Part shown: positions 52,846 through 61,581 of the stretch, piece by piece
Layout: every line of letters starts with the position of its first letter
Position numbering within the stretch: the first letter of the stretch is position 1
Assembly (NCBI GenBank): GCA_021287065.1
Contig: JAJTBE010000190.1
Location: forward strand, 1-64,000
DNA from: Bacillota bacterium
GTDB lineage: Bacteria > Vulcanimicrobiota > JAJTBE01
DNA length: 64,000 nucleotides
Reading direction: 5' to 3'
Notes under the pieces: generated by a model
What the model was told of the DNA's origin: nothing
What the model saw: the letters and a program-made list of their open reading frames with translations, nothing else
Database searches by the model: none
Translations under genes and position numbers: made by a program

Positions 52846-53751
52846 TTAATCGGGAAATTCCACATCCGATGCGAAGCCGGGCTGTTTCCATTCGGGATTT
52901 GGGTATTTGTAGAAGCCTTCGCCTGATTTTACTCCATGTTTTCCCTTGCTGATAAAGTTTTCATAAAGGTATTCAGCCCAGGGTTTTGCAGATTCCATTC
53001 CGGCGTCGGAATCCCGTTTTGCTACATAATACATAAGGTCGAGGCCCATCATATCCATAAGGGCGAAGGGAGGTTTCGGTCCGTTGGCGGTAAGCCATGC
53101 CCGGTCTATGTCCTTATAGGAGGCGATCCCTCTGATAAGAAGCTCAATGGAAGCCTGCATATATGCTTTCATGATGTGGTTTGTAATATATCCGCTGAAT
53201 TCTTTTTTAATTAGGAGGGGAATCTGCCTTATGCTTTTGATAAGTTCAAAAGCTTCTTTTACAGCTTCTTTTTCAGTTCCCGGGTGCGGCATTATGTCGG
53301 TAAGGTTTTCGAGCCACACTGGGTTTCCGAAGTGGACATTGAGGAATTTTTCCGGTCTCCCGGACAGAGGTGCTATCTGTGAACCGAGAAGATAGCCTGT
53401 GTTGGAGGTAAACACTGTATGTGAAGGGCATATATCGTGGAATTCCCTGAAAACTTTTCCTTTGATCTGAGGGTCTTCAACAATTGACTCATTAACAAAA
53501 TCCACATCTTTGCCAGCTTCGTGCTTGTCGGTAAGGTATTTGATTCTATTGAGGGCAGCTTGTCTTTCCCCTTTGTAAAACCCACTGACTGTCAGTTCAT
53601 CCAGAAGATCGCCGATATTTTTCTCTGCGGCTTTGAGCGCTTCCCCGTTAATGTCATAGAGGTTGACATCAATACCGTGCATAGCAAACTGAAGTGCAAT
53701 CTGGTATCCCATTGTTCCTGAACCTATCAGCAAAACCTTTTTTGTCCTCAT
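52846..53751 (-). CDS. 3-hydroxyacyl-CoA dehydrogenase (3-hydroxybutyryl-CoA type)
   Basis: This 301-residue protein has the N-terminal NAD-binding GSGTMGYQIALQFAMHGIDV and the C-terminal helical domain of the HCDH family. The catalytic His is in LNVHFGNPVW (HFFNP in most relatives), and the usual SNTSSL is changed to SNTGYL. It oxidises 3-hydroxyacyl-CoA with NAD in fatty-acid or butyrate metabolism. mutL follows 20 bases downstream in the same direction, so they may share a transcript. Confidence 0.85.
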   Translation of the reverse strand: MRTKKVLLIGSGTMGYQIALQFAMHGIDVNLYDINGEALKAAEKNIGDLLDELTVSGFYKGERQAALNRIKYLTDKHEAGKDVDFVNESIVEDPQIKGKVFREFHDICPSHTVFTSNTGYLLGSQIAPLSGRPEKFLNVHFGNPVWLENLTDIMPHPGTEKEAVKEAFELIKSIRQIPLLIKKEFSGYITNHIMKAYMQASIELLIRGIASYKDIDRAWLTANGPKPPFALMDMMGLDLMYYVAKRDSDAGMESAKPWAEYLYENFISKGKHGVKSGEGFYKYPNPEWKQPGFASDVEFPD

Positions 53752-53927
53752 AGTTCCTCCTGTTTTTTATGTAAGCATTGAACGCAGCCTTCCCCATTAA
53801 TATCTCAGTATAGCTGCGATCTCCCATAATTCTACAAGCATTCATCCGCTCCTTTGAAAAGGACTGATTCAGTATCATTTTGTTTTTATGCTTCTCTGCT
53901 TTTTCAAAAAACTGAAAAACTAATTTT
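53752..53927. other. gene-free stretch upstream of the hydroxyacyl-CoA dehydrogenase gene
   Basis: I see no gene, promoter or repeat here that I can support. It lies between the dehydrogenase start and the 165-bp element. Confidence 0.4.
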
Positions 53928-54092
53928 CAGAGATTGTGTAAAAACAAGTAACGCAAGGCTTCAGCCTTGCTGTCTGGGTCAAAACCAAGATCTTTAACAC
54001 TATATGTTGTATGTTTCATTTTGACAAGCAACTACATAGCAGGTCTAAAGACCTGCGCTACGTCGTTCGGGTTAGTTTTTACACAATCTCTG
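53928..54092. mobile_element. MITE-like element, family 2, with perfect 18-bp terminal inverted repeats
   Basis: CAGAGATTGTGTAAAAAC at 53928-53945 and GTTTTTACACAATCTCTG at 54075-54092 are exact reverse complements. The interior holds two perfect hairpins, GCAAGGCTTCAGCCTTGC near 53952 and GCAGGTCTAAAGACCTGC near 54039. No target duplication is evident in the flanks and no transposase is inside, so movement would depend on an enzyme elsewhere. Confidence 0.72.
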
Positions 54093-54191
54093 CAACCCCT
54101 CCCACAGTCCCTTTCCAAGCTTGTGGTTATGTGGTTTTCTGGCGGTTGGCGGGAGGTTGTTGCGGGAGAGCAAATTGGCTCTCCCCTACAG
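54093..54191 (+). repeat. tandem-array-like segment and hairpin module M3
   Basis: 54107-54138 matches the core of the 92-bp unit (CAAGCTTGTGGTTAT). 54139-54191 is an M3 copy: CTGGCGGTTGGCGGGAGG, then GGGAGAGC-loop-GCTCTCCCCTACAG. This links the tandem-array unit and M3 as parts of one larger repeat family. Confidence 0.6.
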
Positions 54192-54227
54192 GATTTCCAA
54201 TATCGATTGCAAATCATGCTGGAATGT

Positions 54228-54460
54228 CAGTTCCCGGAGAAAACTTTTTGAAAAAAGTTTCCTCCGGACCTCCATCCCAAAACTTTTGGGATTGGGGACC
54301 GACCGGGGTTTGGGGACTGGACAGACCGGGGGAATGGGGACCGTCAGAGGGAACCACGCTTTTTTGGAAAAGCGGGTTTCCCTCCGAACCTCCCTCCTTG
54401 AAAAACAGGAGTATTGGATCCGGGAATTTGCACGGTTTTTGTTAATAATATGGCAGCGCA
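54228..54460 (+). repeat. family 1 repeat, copy G (short subfamily, degraded ends)
   Basis: The hairpins of family 1 are present in order and the GC-rich insert is absent. The left end begins only at GTCAGTTCCCGGAG, and the right end TTAATAATATGGCAGCGC is a decayed version of TTAATTCAGTGGCATTGG. Confidence 0.65.
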
Positions 54461-54517
54461 ATATAACCCAGAAGCAGGCGGTGCCTGCGATTCGGTAAAT
54501 TTGCGGTTTATAAAAAT

Positions 54518-54602
54518 GCCGGAAGGTTTTGGGAAACGAGCTTTTTTCAAAAAGCGGGTTTCCTCCGGACCTCCTTCCCAGAAAAACAGGAGAATCAGTT
54601 TA
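54518..54602 (+). repeat. long hairpin repeat, second copy, with a partial family 1 tail
   Basis: GCCGGAAGG followed by TTTTGGGAAACGAGCTTTTTTC repeats the sequence at 31847-31898; then CCTCCGGACCTCCTTCCCA, which is family 1 sequence. The combination shows that the hairpin repeat and family 1 share an end. Confidence 0.5.
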
Positions 54603-54712
54603 AGAGGCAGACCGATTTTGCAGGATAATCCGGACTTTCCTGCCATTGGTCCGCTGAACAGGAATGTTGCCGGAATCATTGAAATTCTGTAAAAAAATAA
54701 GCGGGGATTATT

Positions 54713-56164
54713 ATGAATACACAAATCGAAGTAAAAGAATACGATCTTTTTCTGGGGGGAAAATTTGTCAGAACCAATGATATAAGGGAAATTAAGAACC
54801 CATTCAACGGTGAAACCATAGCCAGGGTCAGTTTTGCAGACAGAAAAATGTATGAGCAGGCTGTGGGATTTGCTCATTCGGCATTCGAAAAAACAAGAAA
54901 GCTGCCCACATACGCAAGGGAAAAAATTCTCCACAATATAGCAGATTATATGGAAGAGCATCTTGAGGAGATTTCACTAACCCTTGCATGTGAAGCTGCA
55001 AAACCCATTTCTCAGGCGAGAGCGGAGACGGGCAGATGCATACATACATTCAGGGTTGCCGCAGAGGAATCAAAAAGAATGATAGGCGAGGTAATTCCTC
55101 TGGACTGCACCGAGATTGCTAAAAACCACACAGGTTTCACCCGGAGATTTCCCATAGGTGTTGTTGCAGGAATTACTCCGTTTAATTTCCCCCTGAATCT
55201 TGCATCCCATAAAGTTGGTCCTGCCATTGCCGCAGGAAATCCTATAATATTAAAGCCTTCTTCAGCGACTCCGGTTTCTGCTCTGTGGATAGCAAGAGCT
55301 GCTTACGAATCAGGTTTGCCTGAAGGAGGGCTTCAGGTGCTTCCTGCAGATCCTGATAATACCGAGCCTATGATATCTGATGAGCGGGTAAAATACATCA
55401 CATTCACAGGTTCAGCTTCAGTAGGCTGGGCTTTGAAAAACAGATCCGGAAAGAAGCGGATAGCCCTCGAACTCGGGGGAAATGCAGGGGTGATAATTGA
55501 TAAGGATGCCAACATTGATTACGCAGCAGAAAGATGTTTTCCCGGTGCATTTGCCTACGCTGGGCAGATATGCATTTCCATACAGAGAATTTTTATCCAC
55601 AATGATGTTTACGACCGGTTTACCGAAAAATTCGTAAATCTGGTCAGAGAGAAAGGCGCTCCGGGGCATCCGCTGGATCCGGGCGTGATAATGTCCTCAA
55701 TGATCAACGAAAAGGAAGCCCGGAGAGTTGAAGCATGGGTGGAAGAAGCAGAAGCACAGGGAGCGGTTGCCCTCTGCAGAGGCAAAAGGCACGGATCGGT
55801 TATGGAACCGGTTGTTCTTGCAAATACAACCCCGGATATGAAAGTATGCAGCGAGGAGATTTTCGGACCGGTTGCGATTCTCGACAGATTCAGTAATTTT
55901 GACGAAGCAGCGGCAAAGGTAAACAACAGCCGGTATGGGCTTCAGGCAGGAGTTTTCACAAACAGCCTTGATAATGCAATGAAAGCTTATGAAGAGATAG
56001 AGACGGGAGCGGTTATTATCAATGATATTCCCACTTTCAGAATCGATCATATGCCTTACGGCGGAGTCAAGGATTCGGGTTTGGGCAGAGAGGGCCTGAA
56101 ATATGCCATAGAAGAAATGACCGAAACAAAACTTATGGTTTTGAACAGAATTGAAGGAAACTAA
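54713..56164 (+). CDS. NAD(P)-dependent aldehyde dehydrogenase
   Basis: This 483-residue protein has the ALDH landmarks: FTGSASVGWAL, ALELGGNAGVI with the general-base Glu, and the catalytic Cys in AYAGQICISIQRIF. It is the length of succinate-semialdehyde, lactaldehyde or GapN-type dehydrogenases; the substrate is not clear. The ATG has GGGGATT upstream. It is the first gene after the repeat island and stands alone. Confidence 0.88.
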   Translation: MNTQIEVKEYDLFLGGKFVRTNDIREIKNPFNGETIARVSFADRKMYEQAVGFAHSAFEKTRKLPTYAREKILHNIADYMEEHLEEISLTLACEAAKPISQARAETGRCIHTFRVAAEESKRMIGEVIPLDCTEIAKNHTGFTRRFPIGVVAGITPFNFPLNLASHKVGPAIAAGNPIILKPSSATPVSALWIARAAYESGLPEGGLQVLPADPDNTEPMISDERVKYITFTGSASVGWALKNRSGKKRIALELGGNAGVIIDKDANIDYAAERCFPGAFAYAGQICISIQRIFIHNDVYDRFTEKFVNLVREKGAPGHPLDPGVIMSSMINEKEARRVEAWVEEAEAQGAVALCRGKRHGSVMEPVVLANTTPDMKVCSEEIFGPVAILDRFSNFDEAAAKVNNSRYGLQAGVFTNSLDNAMKAYEEIETGAVIINDIPTFRIDHMPYGGVKDSGLGREGLKYAIEEMTETKLMVLNRIEGN

Positions 56165-56246
56165 GCACCTTGTTGATAATAGTCATTGTCAGAAGGTTTA
56201 AAATGGTTTAGAATCCTCTGGAATCAAAGTGTATAAAGGTAATCCA

Positions 56247-56453
56247 ATGAGCGGTTTACATCCTGATATAAATCATGAAAAATGCAGTAAGTGCGGGCAG
56301 TGTGTATTTGTATGCCCCCTTAAAAAGCTTTATTTTTTCAATGGTGCTTTGTCAGTTATTGAAAATGAGCTGGAATGCCTTTATTGCGGTGATTGTGAGA
56401 AAACCTGCCCTATGGGGGCGATAAGGTGTATTCTTAAAGTAAAAATCGTATAG
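56247..56453 (+). CDS. two-cluster ferredoxin
   Basis: The 68-residue protein has CSKCGQCVFVCP and CLYCGDCEKTCP, two 4Fe-4S motifs, as in clostridial-type ferredoxins. I start at the ATG at 56247, with AAAGG seven bases upstream, over a GTG at 56229. It carries electrons between cytoplasmic enzymes; VOR components are about 1.5 kb downstream. Confidence 0.86.
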   Translation: MSGLHPDINHEKCSKCGQCVFVCPLKKLYFFNGALSVIENELECLYCGDCEKTCPMGAIRCILKVKIV

Positions 56454-56546
56454 ATTTTTTCTTTTTTACCAATCATGCCGGAAGGATTGTATTCTGTTTT
56501 AATTAATAGTAAAACACCCTTAAACCGACGGAGGAGGTGAAATCAA

Positions 56547-56831
56547 ATGACAAAATCGGAATTGGTGAAGGCGCTTGCAACCAAGCTGAAAATCACGAAC
56601 AAGCTGGCATCCCAGGCTGTTGACGAAGTATTTGGAATCATAACCGAAACACTCGAAAAAGGTGATGAGAATTCCAAGGTTCAGATAATTCCCTTTGGCA
56701 GCTTTTCAAAAAGAACAAGAAAAGCCAGAGAAGGCAGGGATCCCCGCACCGGCGACAAGATTACCATACCTGAAAGAACAGTACCGGTATTCACACCCGG
56801 CAAAGCACTGAGAGACGCAGTGTCAAAGTAG
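56547..56831 (+). CDS. HU family DNA-binding protein
   Basis: This 94-residue protein has the HU/IHF fold pattern: MTKSELVKALATKLKITNKL at the start, a GDENSKVQIIPFGSFSKRTRKAREGRDPRTGD arm region with the Pro near its tip, and a final FTPGKALRDAV. HU bends and compacts DNA. The ATG has GGAGGAGGTG upstream. HU is a small, abundant nucleoid protein. Confidence 0.95.
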   Translation: MTKSELVKALATKLKITNKLASQAVDEVFGIITETLEKGDENSKVQIIPFGSFSKRTRKAREGRDPRTGDKITIPERTVPVFTPGKALRDAVSK

Positions 56832-56862
56832 TTTTTTTGGTTGATTTTTTTAAGAAGAGCAG

Positions 56863-56946
56863 TAATGACAATGACGGATAATTCGGAATAACCGGAGCTT
56901 TAAAAGGAAACATGAGATACTTTTAGAGTACCCGCCATTGTCATTA
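56863..56946. other. long inverted repeat in the HU/P-loop gene spacer
   Basis: TAATGACAATGACGG (56863-56877) mirrors CCGCCATTGTCATTA (56932-56946), about 14 paired bases with one mismatch. Inside are two smaller stems, CGG-AATAA-CCG and TAAAAG...CTTTTA, so the RNA could form a three-way junction. It is too long to be a simple terminator and has no T-run. Confidence 0.45.
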
Positions 56947-56968
56947 TTCTTTTGTCAAGGAGATCAGT

Positions 56969-57667
56969 ATGTTTTTACCCGATGGTTTTAAATGGAGTGA
57001 AAGAAAAAAAGTATTTTTTGTAGGGGCTATGGGAACGGGGAAAACAGAAATCTCTATAAACTACGCCATTGGCTGGGGTAGTTTTCTTAAAGATAAAATT
57101 TCGCTTATAGATTTTGATATGGTAAAACCACTGTTCAGATTACGCAGCATAAGAAATTCTGTCACCAACACATCCGTTGAAGTAATGACACCGCCTGAAC
57201 CTTATGGTTATGCCGATTTTCCTATTATTTCACCCCAAATGGACAGCCGCATAAGAGATAAAAGCGCCATCACAGTTGTTGATATGGGCGGCGAAGCTAA
57301 CGGCGCAAGAATGGCAGGCCGTTTTCATGGAATAGTATCACCTGACGAAGTTGATTTTTTCTATGTTTACAACGGCAACAGACCGGGAGCGGACAATGAC
57401 GCCGACACCCTGTCAACAATAGATTCTATCCGCAATTCCGCAGGGTTTCCACTGACCGGAATCGTCCACAATTCACATCTGATGGGCGAATCATCGGAAG
57501 ATACCCTTCTGTCCCACATGGACAGGGCAAGAGTTATATCGGAAATGAGCGGAATCCCAATAAGCTTTCATTGTATAAGGGAGGATCTGTATTCATCCGT
57601 TTCGAAGAAAACACCGGAGCAAATACTCCCCCTTAAAATATACAATACTCCTGAGTGGCTGCAGTAG
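56969..57667 (+). CDS. P-loop nucleotide-binding protein, function unknown
   Basis: This 232-residue protein has a Walker A motif GAMGTGKT (residues 19-26), then LIDFDMVKPLFRLR and VVDMGGEANGARM, patterns of small MinD/CobQ-like or CooC-like ATPases. It has no export signal. GGAG lies before the ATG. It starts the plus-strand run with the VOR genes; 66 bases separate it from the ferredoxin subunit. A metallocentre or complex-assembly role for the oxidoreductase is possible but only inferred. Confidence 0.72.
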   Translation: MFLPDGFKWSERKKVFFVGAMGTGKTEISINYAIGWGSFLKDKISLIDFDMVKPLFRLRSIRNSVTNTSVEVMTPPEPYGYADFPIISPQMDSRIRDKSAITVVDMGGEANGARMAGRFHGIVSPDEVDFFYVYNGNRPGADNDADTLSTIDSIRNSAGFPLTGIVHNSHLMGESSEDTLLSHMDRARVISEMSGIPISFHCIREDLYSSVSKKTPEQILPLKIYNTPEWLQ

Positions 57668-57732
57668 CTCCACCCCGGAGAATTTGTTTTGCAGTTACCT
57701 GCAAAAATCCTTAACGAAAGGAGTCCTGTTTA

Positions 57733-57945
57733 ATGCCCTATATCGTTGTCAACGAGAAATTCTGCAAGGGCTGCGGTTTGTGCGTCAACTTCTGCCCTAA
57801 AAAAGTTCTCAGGATTTCCGACCGCCTGAATTCAAAAGGTTATTATGTATCGGAACTCTATGACCAGCCTAATTGCATAGGATGCGCCATCTGCGCCCGG
57901 ATGTGTCCGGATGTGGCCATCAGCGTTTACAAGGAAGATAAATAA
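57733..57945 (+). CDS. vorD: 2-oxoacid:ferredoxin oxidoreductase delta subunit (VorD-like ferredoxin)
   Basis: This 70-residue protein has CKGCGLCVNFCP and CIGCAICARMCP, two 4Fe-4S motifs, in the order of the small delta subunit of VOR/KOR enzymes. It passes electrons from the TPP centre to free ferredoxin. GAAAGGAG lies before the ATG. The alpha subunit gene follows 58 bases later. Confidence 0.88.
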   Translation: MPYIVVNEKFCKGCGLCVNFCPKKVLRISDRLNSKGYYVSELYDQPNCIGCAICARMCPDVAISVYKEDK

Positions 57946-58003
57946 TCTCCGATTTAGTCATTTTAATATTAGATGGAATTTTTCCGGAAAAGGAAGGGAT
58001 AAA

Positions 58004-59071
58004 ATGTCGGAAAAGAAGTTAATGAAGGGGAATGAAGCTATAGGCGAAGCTGCGATAACCGCCGGCTGCCGCCACTTTTTCGGTTATCCGATTACTCCCC
58101 AGTCGGAACTGCCTGCCTATCTGTCAAAACGCATGCCCCAGGTGGAAGGCGTTTTTCTCCAGGCTGAAAGCGAAGTGTCCGCAATAAATATGGTTTACGG
58201 AGCTGCAGCGTCAGGGGTAAGGGTTATGACATCATCATCAAGCCCCGGAGTGAGCCTGAAACAGGAAGGCATTTCATACCTGGCTTCATCAGAACTCCCC
58301 TCAGTAGTTTGTAACATTATGAGAGCCGGCCCGGGCCTCGGAACAATCCAGCCCTCACAGTCAGACTATTTTCAGGCTGTCAAGGGCGGAGGACATGGAG
58401 ATTATCACTGTCTGGTTCTGGCACCAAACTCAGTGCAGGAAATAGTTGATCTTGTCCGCCTCGCTTTTGATCTTGCGGATCATTACAAGAACCCTGCCAT
58501 GATTCTTATCGACGGTGTACTCGGTCAGATGATGGAACCCGTTGATTTTGGCAATTATAAACCCACATTTGTGGAAAAACCCTGGGCTGCCAACGGATGT
58601 AAAGACAGAAAACCCAATGCCATTACATCAATCCATATTGATCCAAAAGATATGGAGCAGCACAATCTGAGACTTCAGAAAAAATACGCTCTTATCAGCG
58701 AAAAGGAACAGCGCTCCGAAGAATGGATGATGGAAGACGCTGATATTATGGTAGCTTCCTATGGCATGACCTCGCGCATAGTAAAGTCCGCCATAAGAAA
58801 AGCAAGAGAAGAAGGAATCAAAGTGGGCCTTTTCAGACCCATTACACTCTGGCCCTTCCCGGAAAAGAAACTCGATGAGAATATTAACCGGGTAAAAGAA
58901 ATTCTGGTTGTGGAACTGTCAGCAGGTCAGATGATTGAGGATATCAAACTCGTCAACAATGGCAGACTCCCAGTATCATTCCACGGCAGAATGGGCGGAA
59001 TGACCCCTTCAGTGGAAGATATCTATGACGAAATCAAAAAGATTCACGACCGTCTTACGGTTAAAGCATAG
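58004..59071 (+). CDS. vorB: 2-oxoacid:ferredoxin oxidoreductase alpha subunit (VorB-like)
   Basis: This 355-residue protein contains the pyrimidine-binding domain and domain II: GNEAIGEAAITAGCRHFFGYPITPQSEL, SSSSPGVSLKQEGISY and RAGPGLGTIQPSQSDYFQAVKG. It forms the CoA-dependent oxidative decarboxylase with the next two genes. The start ATG at 58004 follows AAGGAAGG; a longer frame from 57911 overlaps vorD and lacks a site. Whether it prefers branched-chain 2-oxoacids or 2-oxoglutarate cannot be read from sequence. Confidence 0.9.
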   Translation: MSEKKLMKGNEAIGEAAITAGCRHFFGYPITPQSELPAYLSKRMPQVEGVFLQAESEVSAINMVYGAAASGVRVMTSSSSPGVSLKQEGISYLASSELPSVVCNIMRAGPGLGTIQPSQSDYFQAVKGGGHGDYHCLVLAPNSVQEIVDLVRLAFDLADHYKNPAMILIDGVLGQMMEPVDFGNYKPTFVEKPWAANGCKDRKPNAITSIHIDPKDMEQHNLRLQKKYALISEKEQRSEEWMMEDADIMVASYGMTSRIVKSAIRKAREEGIKVGLFRPITLWPFPEKKLDENINRVKEILVVELSAGQMIEDIKLVNNGRLPVSFHGRMGGMTPSVEDIYDEIKKIHDRLTVKA

Positions 59072-59123
59072 ATTTCAAACCGGACTCCATTATCCAATAT
59101 CCTTCATAAAGGAGGCTTCATAA

Positions 59124-59861
59124 ATGAAGGTTGTTTTTGAAAGACCCGAGGCGCTCCAGAATGTGCCTTTTACATATTGCGCAGGCTGCACCCACGGCAT
59201 AATCCACAGAATGGTGGCTGAAGCTATAGACAGTCTGGGAATCAGGGAAAAAACCATTGGTGTGTCGCCGGTAGGCTGTGCCGTATTTGCATACGATTTC
59301 TTCAACTGTGATGTGGTAGCCGCTGCCCATGGCCGCGCTCCTGCAGTTGCAACAGGCATAAAAAGATCACACCCGGACAAATATCTCTTCACATATCAGG
59401 GAGACGGCGACCTTGCAGCTATCGGCACTGCTGAAATCGTCCATGCAGCAGCCAGAGGCGAGAGAATAACCGTTATCTTCGTCAACAACGCTATTTATGG
59501 TATGACAGGCGGACAGATGGCTCCCACCACACTTCTCGGTCAGAAAACCGACACCACACCCTACGGCAGAGATGCCAGAGCCAACGGTTTGCCCATCAGG
59601 GTTTGCGAGCTTCTCCAGAGTCTGGACGGAGTGGCATACATCGAAAGAGTATCCACCCACGATCCCAAACATGTATTACAGGCTCAGAAAGCTATCAAAA
59701 AAGCATTCCAGTATCAGGTGGAAGACAAAGGATTCACCCTTATCGAACTCCTTTCAACCTGCCCGTCCAACTGGGGTATGACTCCTGTGGAATCCCTCAA
59801 ATGGCTTGAAGAAAATATGCTCCCCTACTACAAACTTGGAGTATATAAAGATATCGGATGA
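59124..59861 (+). CDS. vorA: 2-oxoacid:ferredoxin oxidoreductase beta subunit (VorA-like)
   Basis: This 245-residue protein has the TPP site [12 protein letters not shown]...[16 protein letters not shown], with a conserved CAGCTHG at the start that may bind the cluster. It pairs with the alpha subunit to decarboxylate the 2-oxoacid. GGAGG lies in front of the ATG. The gap to the alpha subunit gene is 52 bases. Confidence 0.9.
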   Translation: MKVVFERPEALQNVPFTYCAGCTHGIIHRMVAEAIDSLGIREKTIGVSPVGCAVFAYDFFNCDVVAAAHGRAPAVATGIKRSHPDKYLFTYQGDGDLAAIGTAEIVHAAARGERITVIFVNNAIYGMTGGQMAPTTLLGQKTDTTPYGRDARANGLPIRVCELLQSLDGVAYIERVSTHDPKHVLQAQKAIKKAFQYQVEDKGFTLIELLSTCPSNWGMTPVESLKWLEENMLPYYKLGVYKDIG

Positions 59862-59956
59862 TTTTTTTGTCCCTATCAACCGAAAAAAACGGTTCCTTCC
59901 TTTGAGGAAGGGAAATGAATTAACATGTAGTAATTAAGAGGCATGGAGGAATCCTT

Positions 59957-60505
59957 ATGACAGAGGATCTTATTATTGCAGGATTTGGCGGCCAGGGCGT
60001 TATGAGCATGGGGCAGATGCTTGCATATGCCGGACTCAGCGAAGACAAAAATGTGCTCTGGATGCCCGCATACGGTCCTGAAACCAGAGGCGGTTTTGCC
60101 AATTGCACGGTTATCGTGTCGGATGAGGAAATCGGTTCACCGGTGGTATCACATCCCAAGGCAGTTATTGTGCTGAACCTGCCGTCCCTTGATAAATTCG
60201 AAGATGCAGTGGTTCCCGGCGGAGTGCTGGTAGTTAATACTTCCCTTGTAAACCGCGAACCAAAACGCACGGATATTGATATAGTTCATGTACCCGCCAG
60301 CGATATCGCCAACGAAATCGGCAGCTCAAGAGCAGCCAACATGGTAGCCCTCGGAGCATTTCTGGCGCACAAACCCATAATTTCAATAGAAGCGGTAAAA
60401 AACACCCTTAAAAAAGTGTTTGCAGCTAAACCGCAGGTTATTCCCCTTAACGAAAAAGCTCTGGATCGGGGAGCAGAGGCTGCCCGGGTTCAGGCTGCAG
60501 TATAG
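59957..60505 (+). CDS. vorC: 2-oxoacid:ferredoxin oxidoreductase gamma subunit (VorC-like)
   Basis: This 182-residue protein has the gamma-subunit signature IAGFGGQGVMSMGQMLAYAG and MPAYGPETRGGFANCTVIVS. It binds part of the CoA substrate. GGAGG precedes the ATG. It completes the four-subunit set alpha, beta, gamma and delta, and is the last VOR gene before the phosphatase gene. Confidence 0.9.
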   Translation: MTEDLIIAGFGGQGVMSMGQMLAYAGLSEDKNVLWMPAYGPETRGGFANCTVIVSDEEIGSPVVSHPKAVIVLNLPSLDKFEDAVVPGGVLVVNTSLVNREPKRTDIDIVHVPASDIANEIGSSRAANMVALGAFLAHKPIISIEAVKNTLKKVFAAKPQVIPLNEKALDRGAEAARVQAAV

Positions 60506-60535
60506 AGAAGTTTCCATTCCAGAAGGAGCACATAA

Positions 60536-61534
60536 ATGACAGATTCCAGGGAAAACAAAGACGTCGTAAAAAATGAAAAAAGAAAAACCATAGCCATCGG
60601 AGATCTCCATGGCGATTACGATCGCCTTATCCGAATCATGAATGAACATAATCTGCTGATTGAAGGAACCTGGGTCTGGAACCCTGAAGCCTCCAATGTG
60701 GATTTTATCCTCATTGGCGATTATGTTGACTGGCGCGGAGAACCCCTTGAAGGCGACCCCTCCCGCTGGGAAGAAGGACCCAAGCGGATTCTCCACCTCC
60801 TGTTCTATCTGAAGAAAAAGCTCAGGGAATATGCAGAAAAAGACTCCAGCTTCAAATCCGCCATTTATCCCATACTCGGCAACCACGACCAGATGATGCT
60901 CGATGCCACTGATGTTTTCGAATTTATGGATTTCGAACAGCTCAACAACATAATCAGATTTAAGCAGAACTATGTTCAGCTTAAAAAATATCTCAATGAG
61001 ATTAGACTTGATTATGAACAGATCGAAAAAATCATGAAATACCTCAACTGGTACTACCAGGGCGGCGAAAAAACAATCAAAGGCTTCGGCGGCATGGAAG
61101 TATGGAAAAACGAGATGGAAGGCGAACTGGGGTCTTTCCTTCGGGAGAAACTTGTCCTCGGCGTAGTGGTCAACAAACGGCTTTATGCCCATTCCCTGCC
61201 CGACCGCCGCGAGTTCTGGAAAAAAATGGAAGAAATTGCGGAACTTCCGGAAAGAGACTGGATAAGGGCAAGAGATGCCTTTATCTGGGGACGCCGCATA
61301 TGGGGTATTGATGCATATACCAATATGAAAACACCCCGGCCGGAAATCAAGGAAATCGATGATATGCTTTCCCGTATGGGAGCCGAAGGAGCTGTAGTGG
61401 GACATACCCCTATGCTCAGACGGGATCCGGTTGTCGATTTCGAAGGAAGAATTATCAATATAGACCTGCACGGAATACCCGGCAGCGGAGCTTTCATTGA
61501 GGAATACGAAATTCCGCAGGAAGCTGCTGTCTGA
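60536..61534 (+). CDS. PPP-type metallophosphoesterase
   Basis: This 332-residue protein shows the PPP phosphoesterase motifs in order: GDLHGD (residues 22-27, with Asp23 and His25), GDYVDWRG, GNHD and VVGHTP. Such enzymes dephosphorylate proteins or split Ap4A-type dinucleotides. The core is about 80 residues longer than ApaH-like enzymes because of a helical insert between GNHD and the C-terminal motifs. It follows vorC by 30 bases, so it is probably in the same run. Substrate unknown. Confidence 0.82.
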   Translation: MTDSRENKDVVKNEKRKTIAIGDLHGDYDRLIRIMNEHNLLIEGTWVWNPEASNVDFILIGDYVDWRGEPLEGDPSRWEEGPKRILHLLFYLKKKLREYAEKDSSFKSAIYPILGNHDQMMLDATDVFEFMDFEQLNNIIRFKQNYVQLKKYLNEIRLDYEQIEKIMKYLNWYYQGGEKTIKGFGGMEVWKNEMEGELGSFLREKLVLGVVVNKRLYAHSLPDRREFWKKMEEIAELPERDWIRARDAFIWGRRIWGIDAYTNMKTPRPEIKEIDDMLSRMGAEGAVVGHTPMLRRDPVVDFEGRIINIDLHGIPGSGAFIEEYEIPQEAAV

Positions 61535-61581
61535 ACTACAGGTTTATGAAAGTATAAAAAAACTTCTCCACAGAAAGAACG

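Noticed and set aside
54344-54961. Minus-strand frame across repeat G and the aldehyde dehydrogenase start
   Set aside because: It overlaps a repeat and the opposite strand of a well-supported gene.
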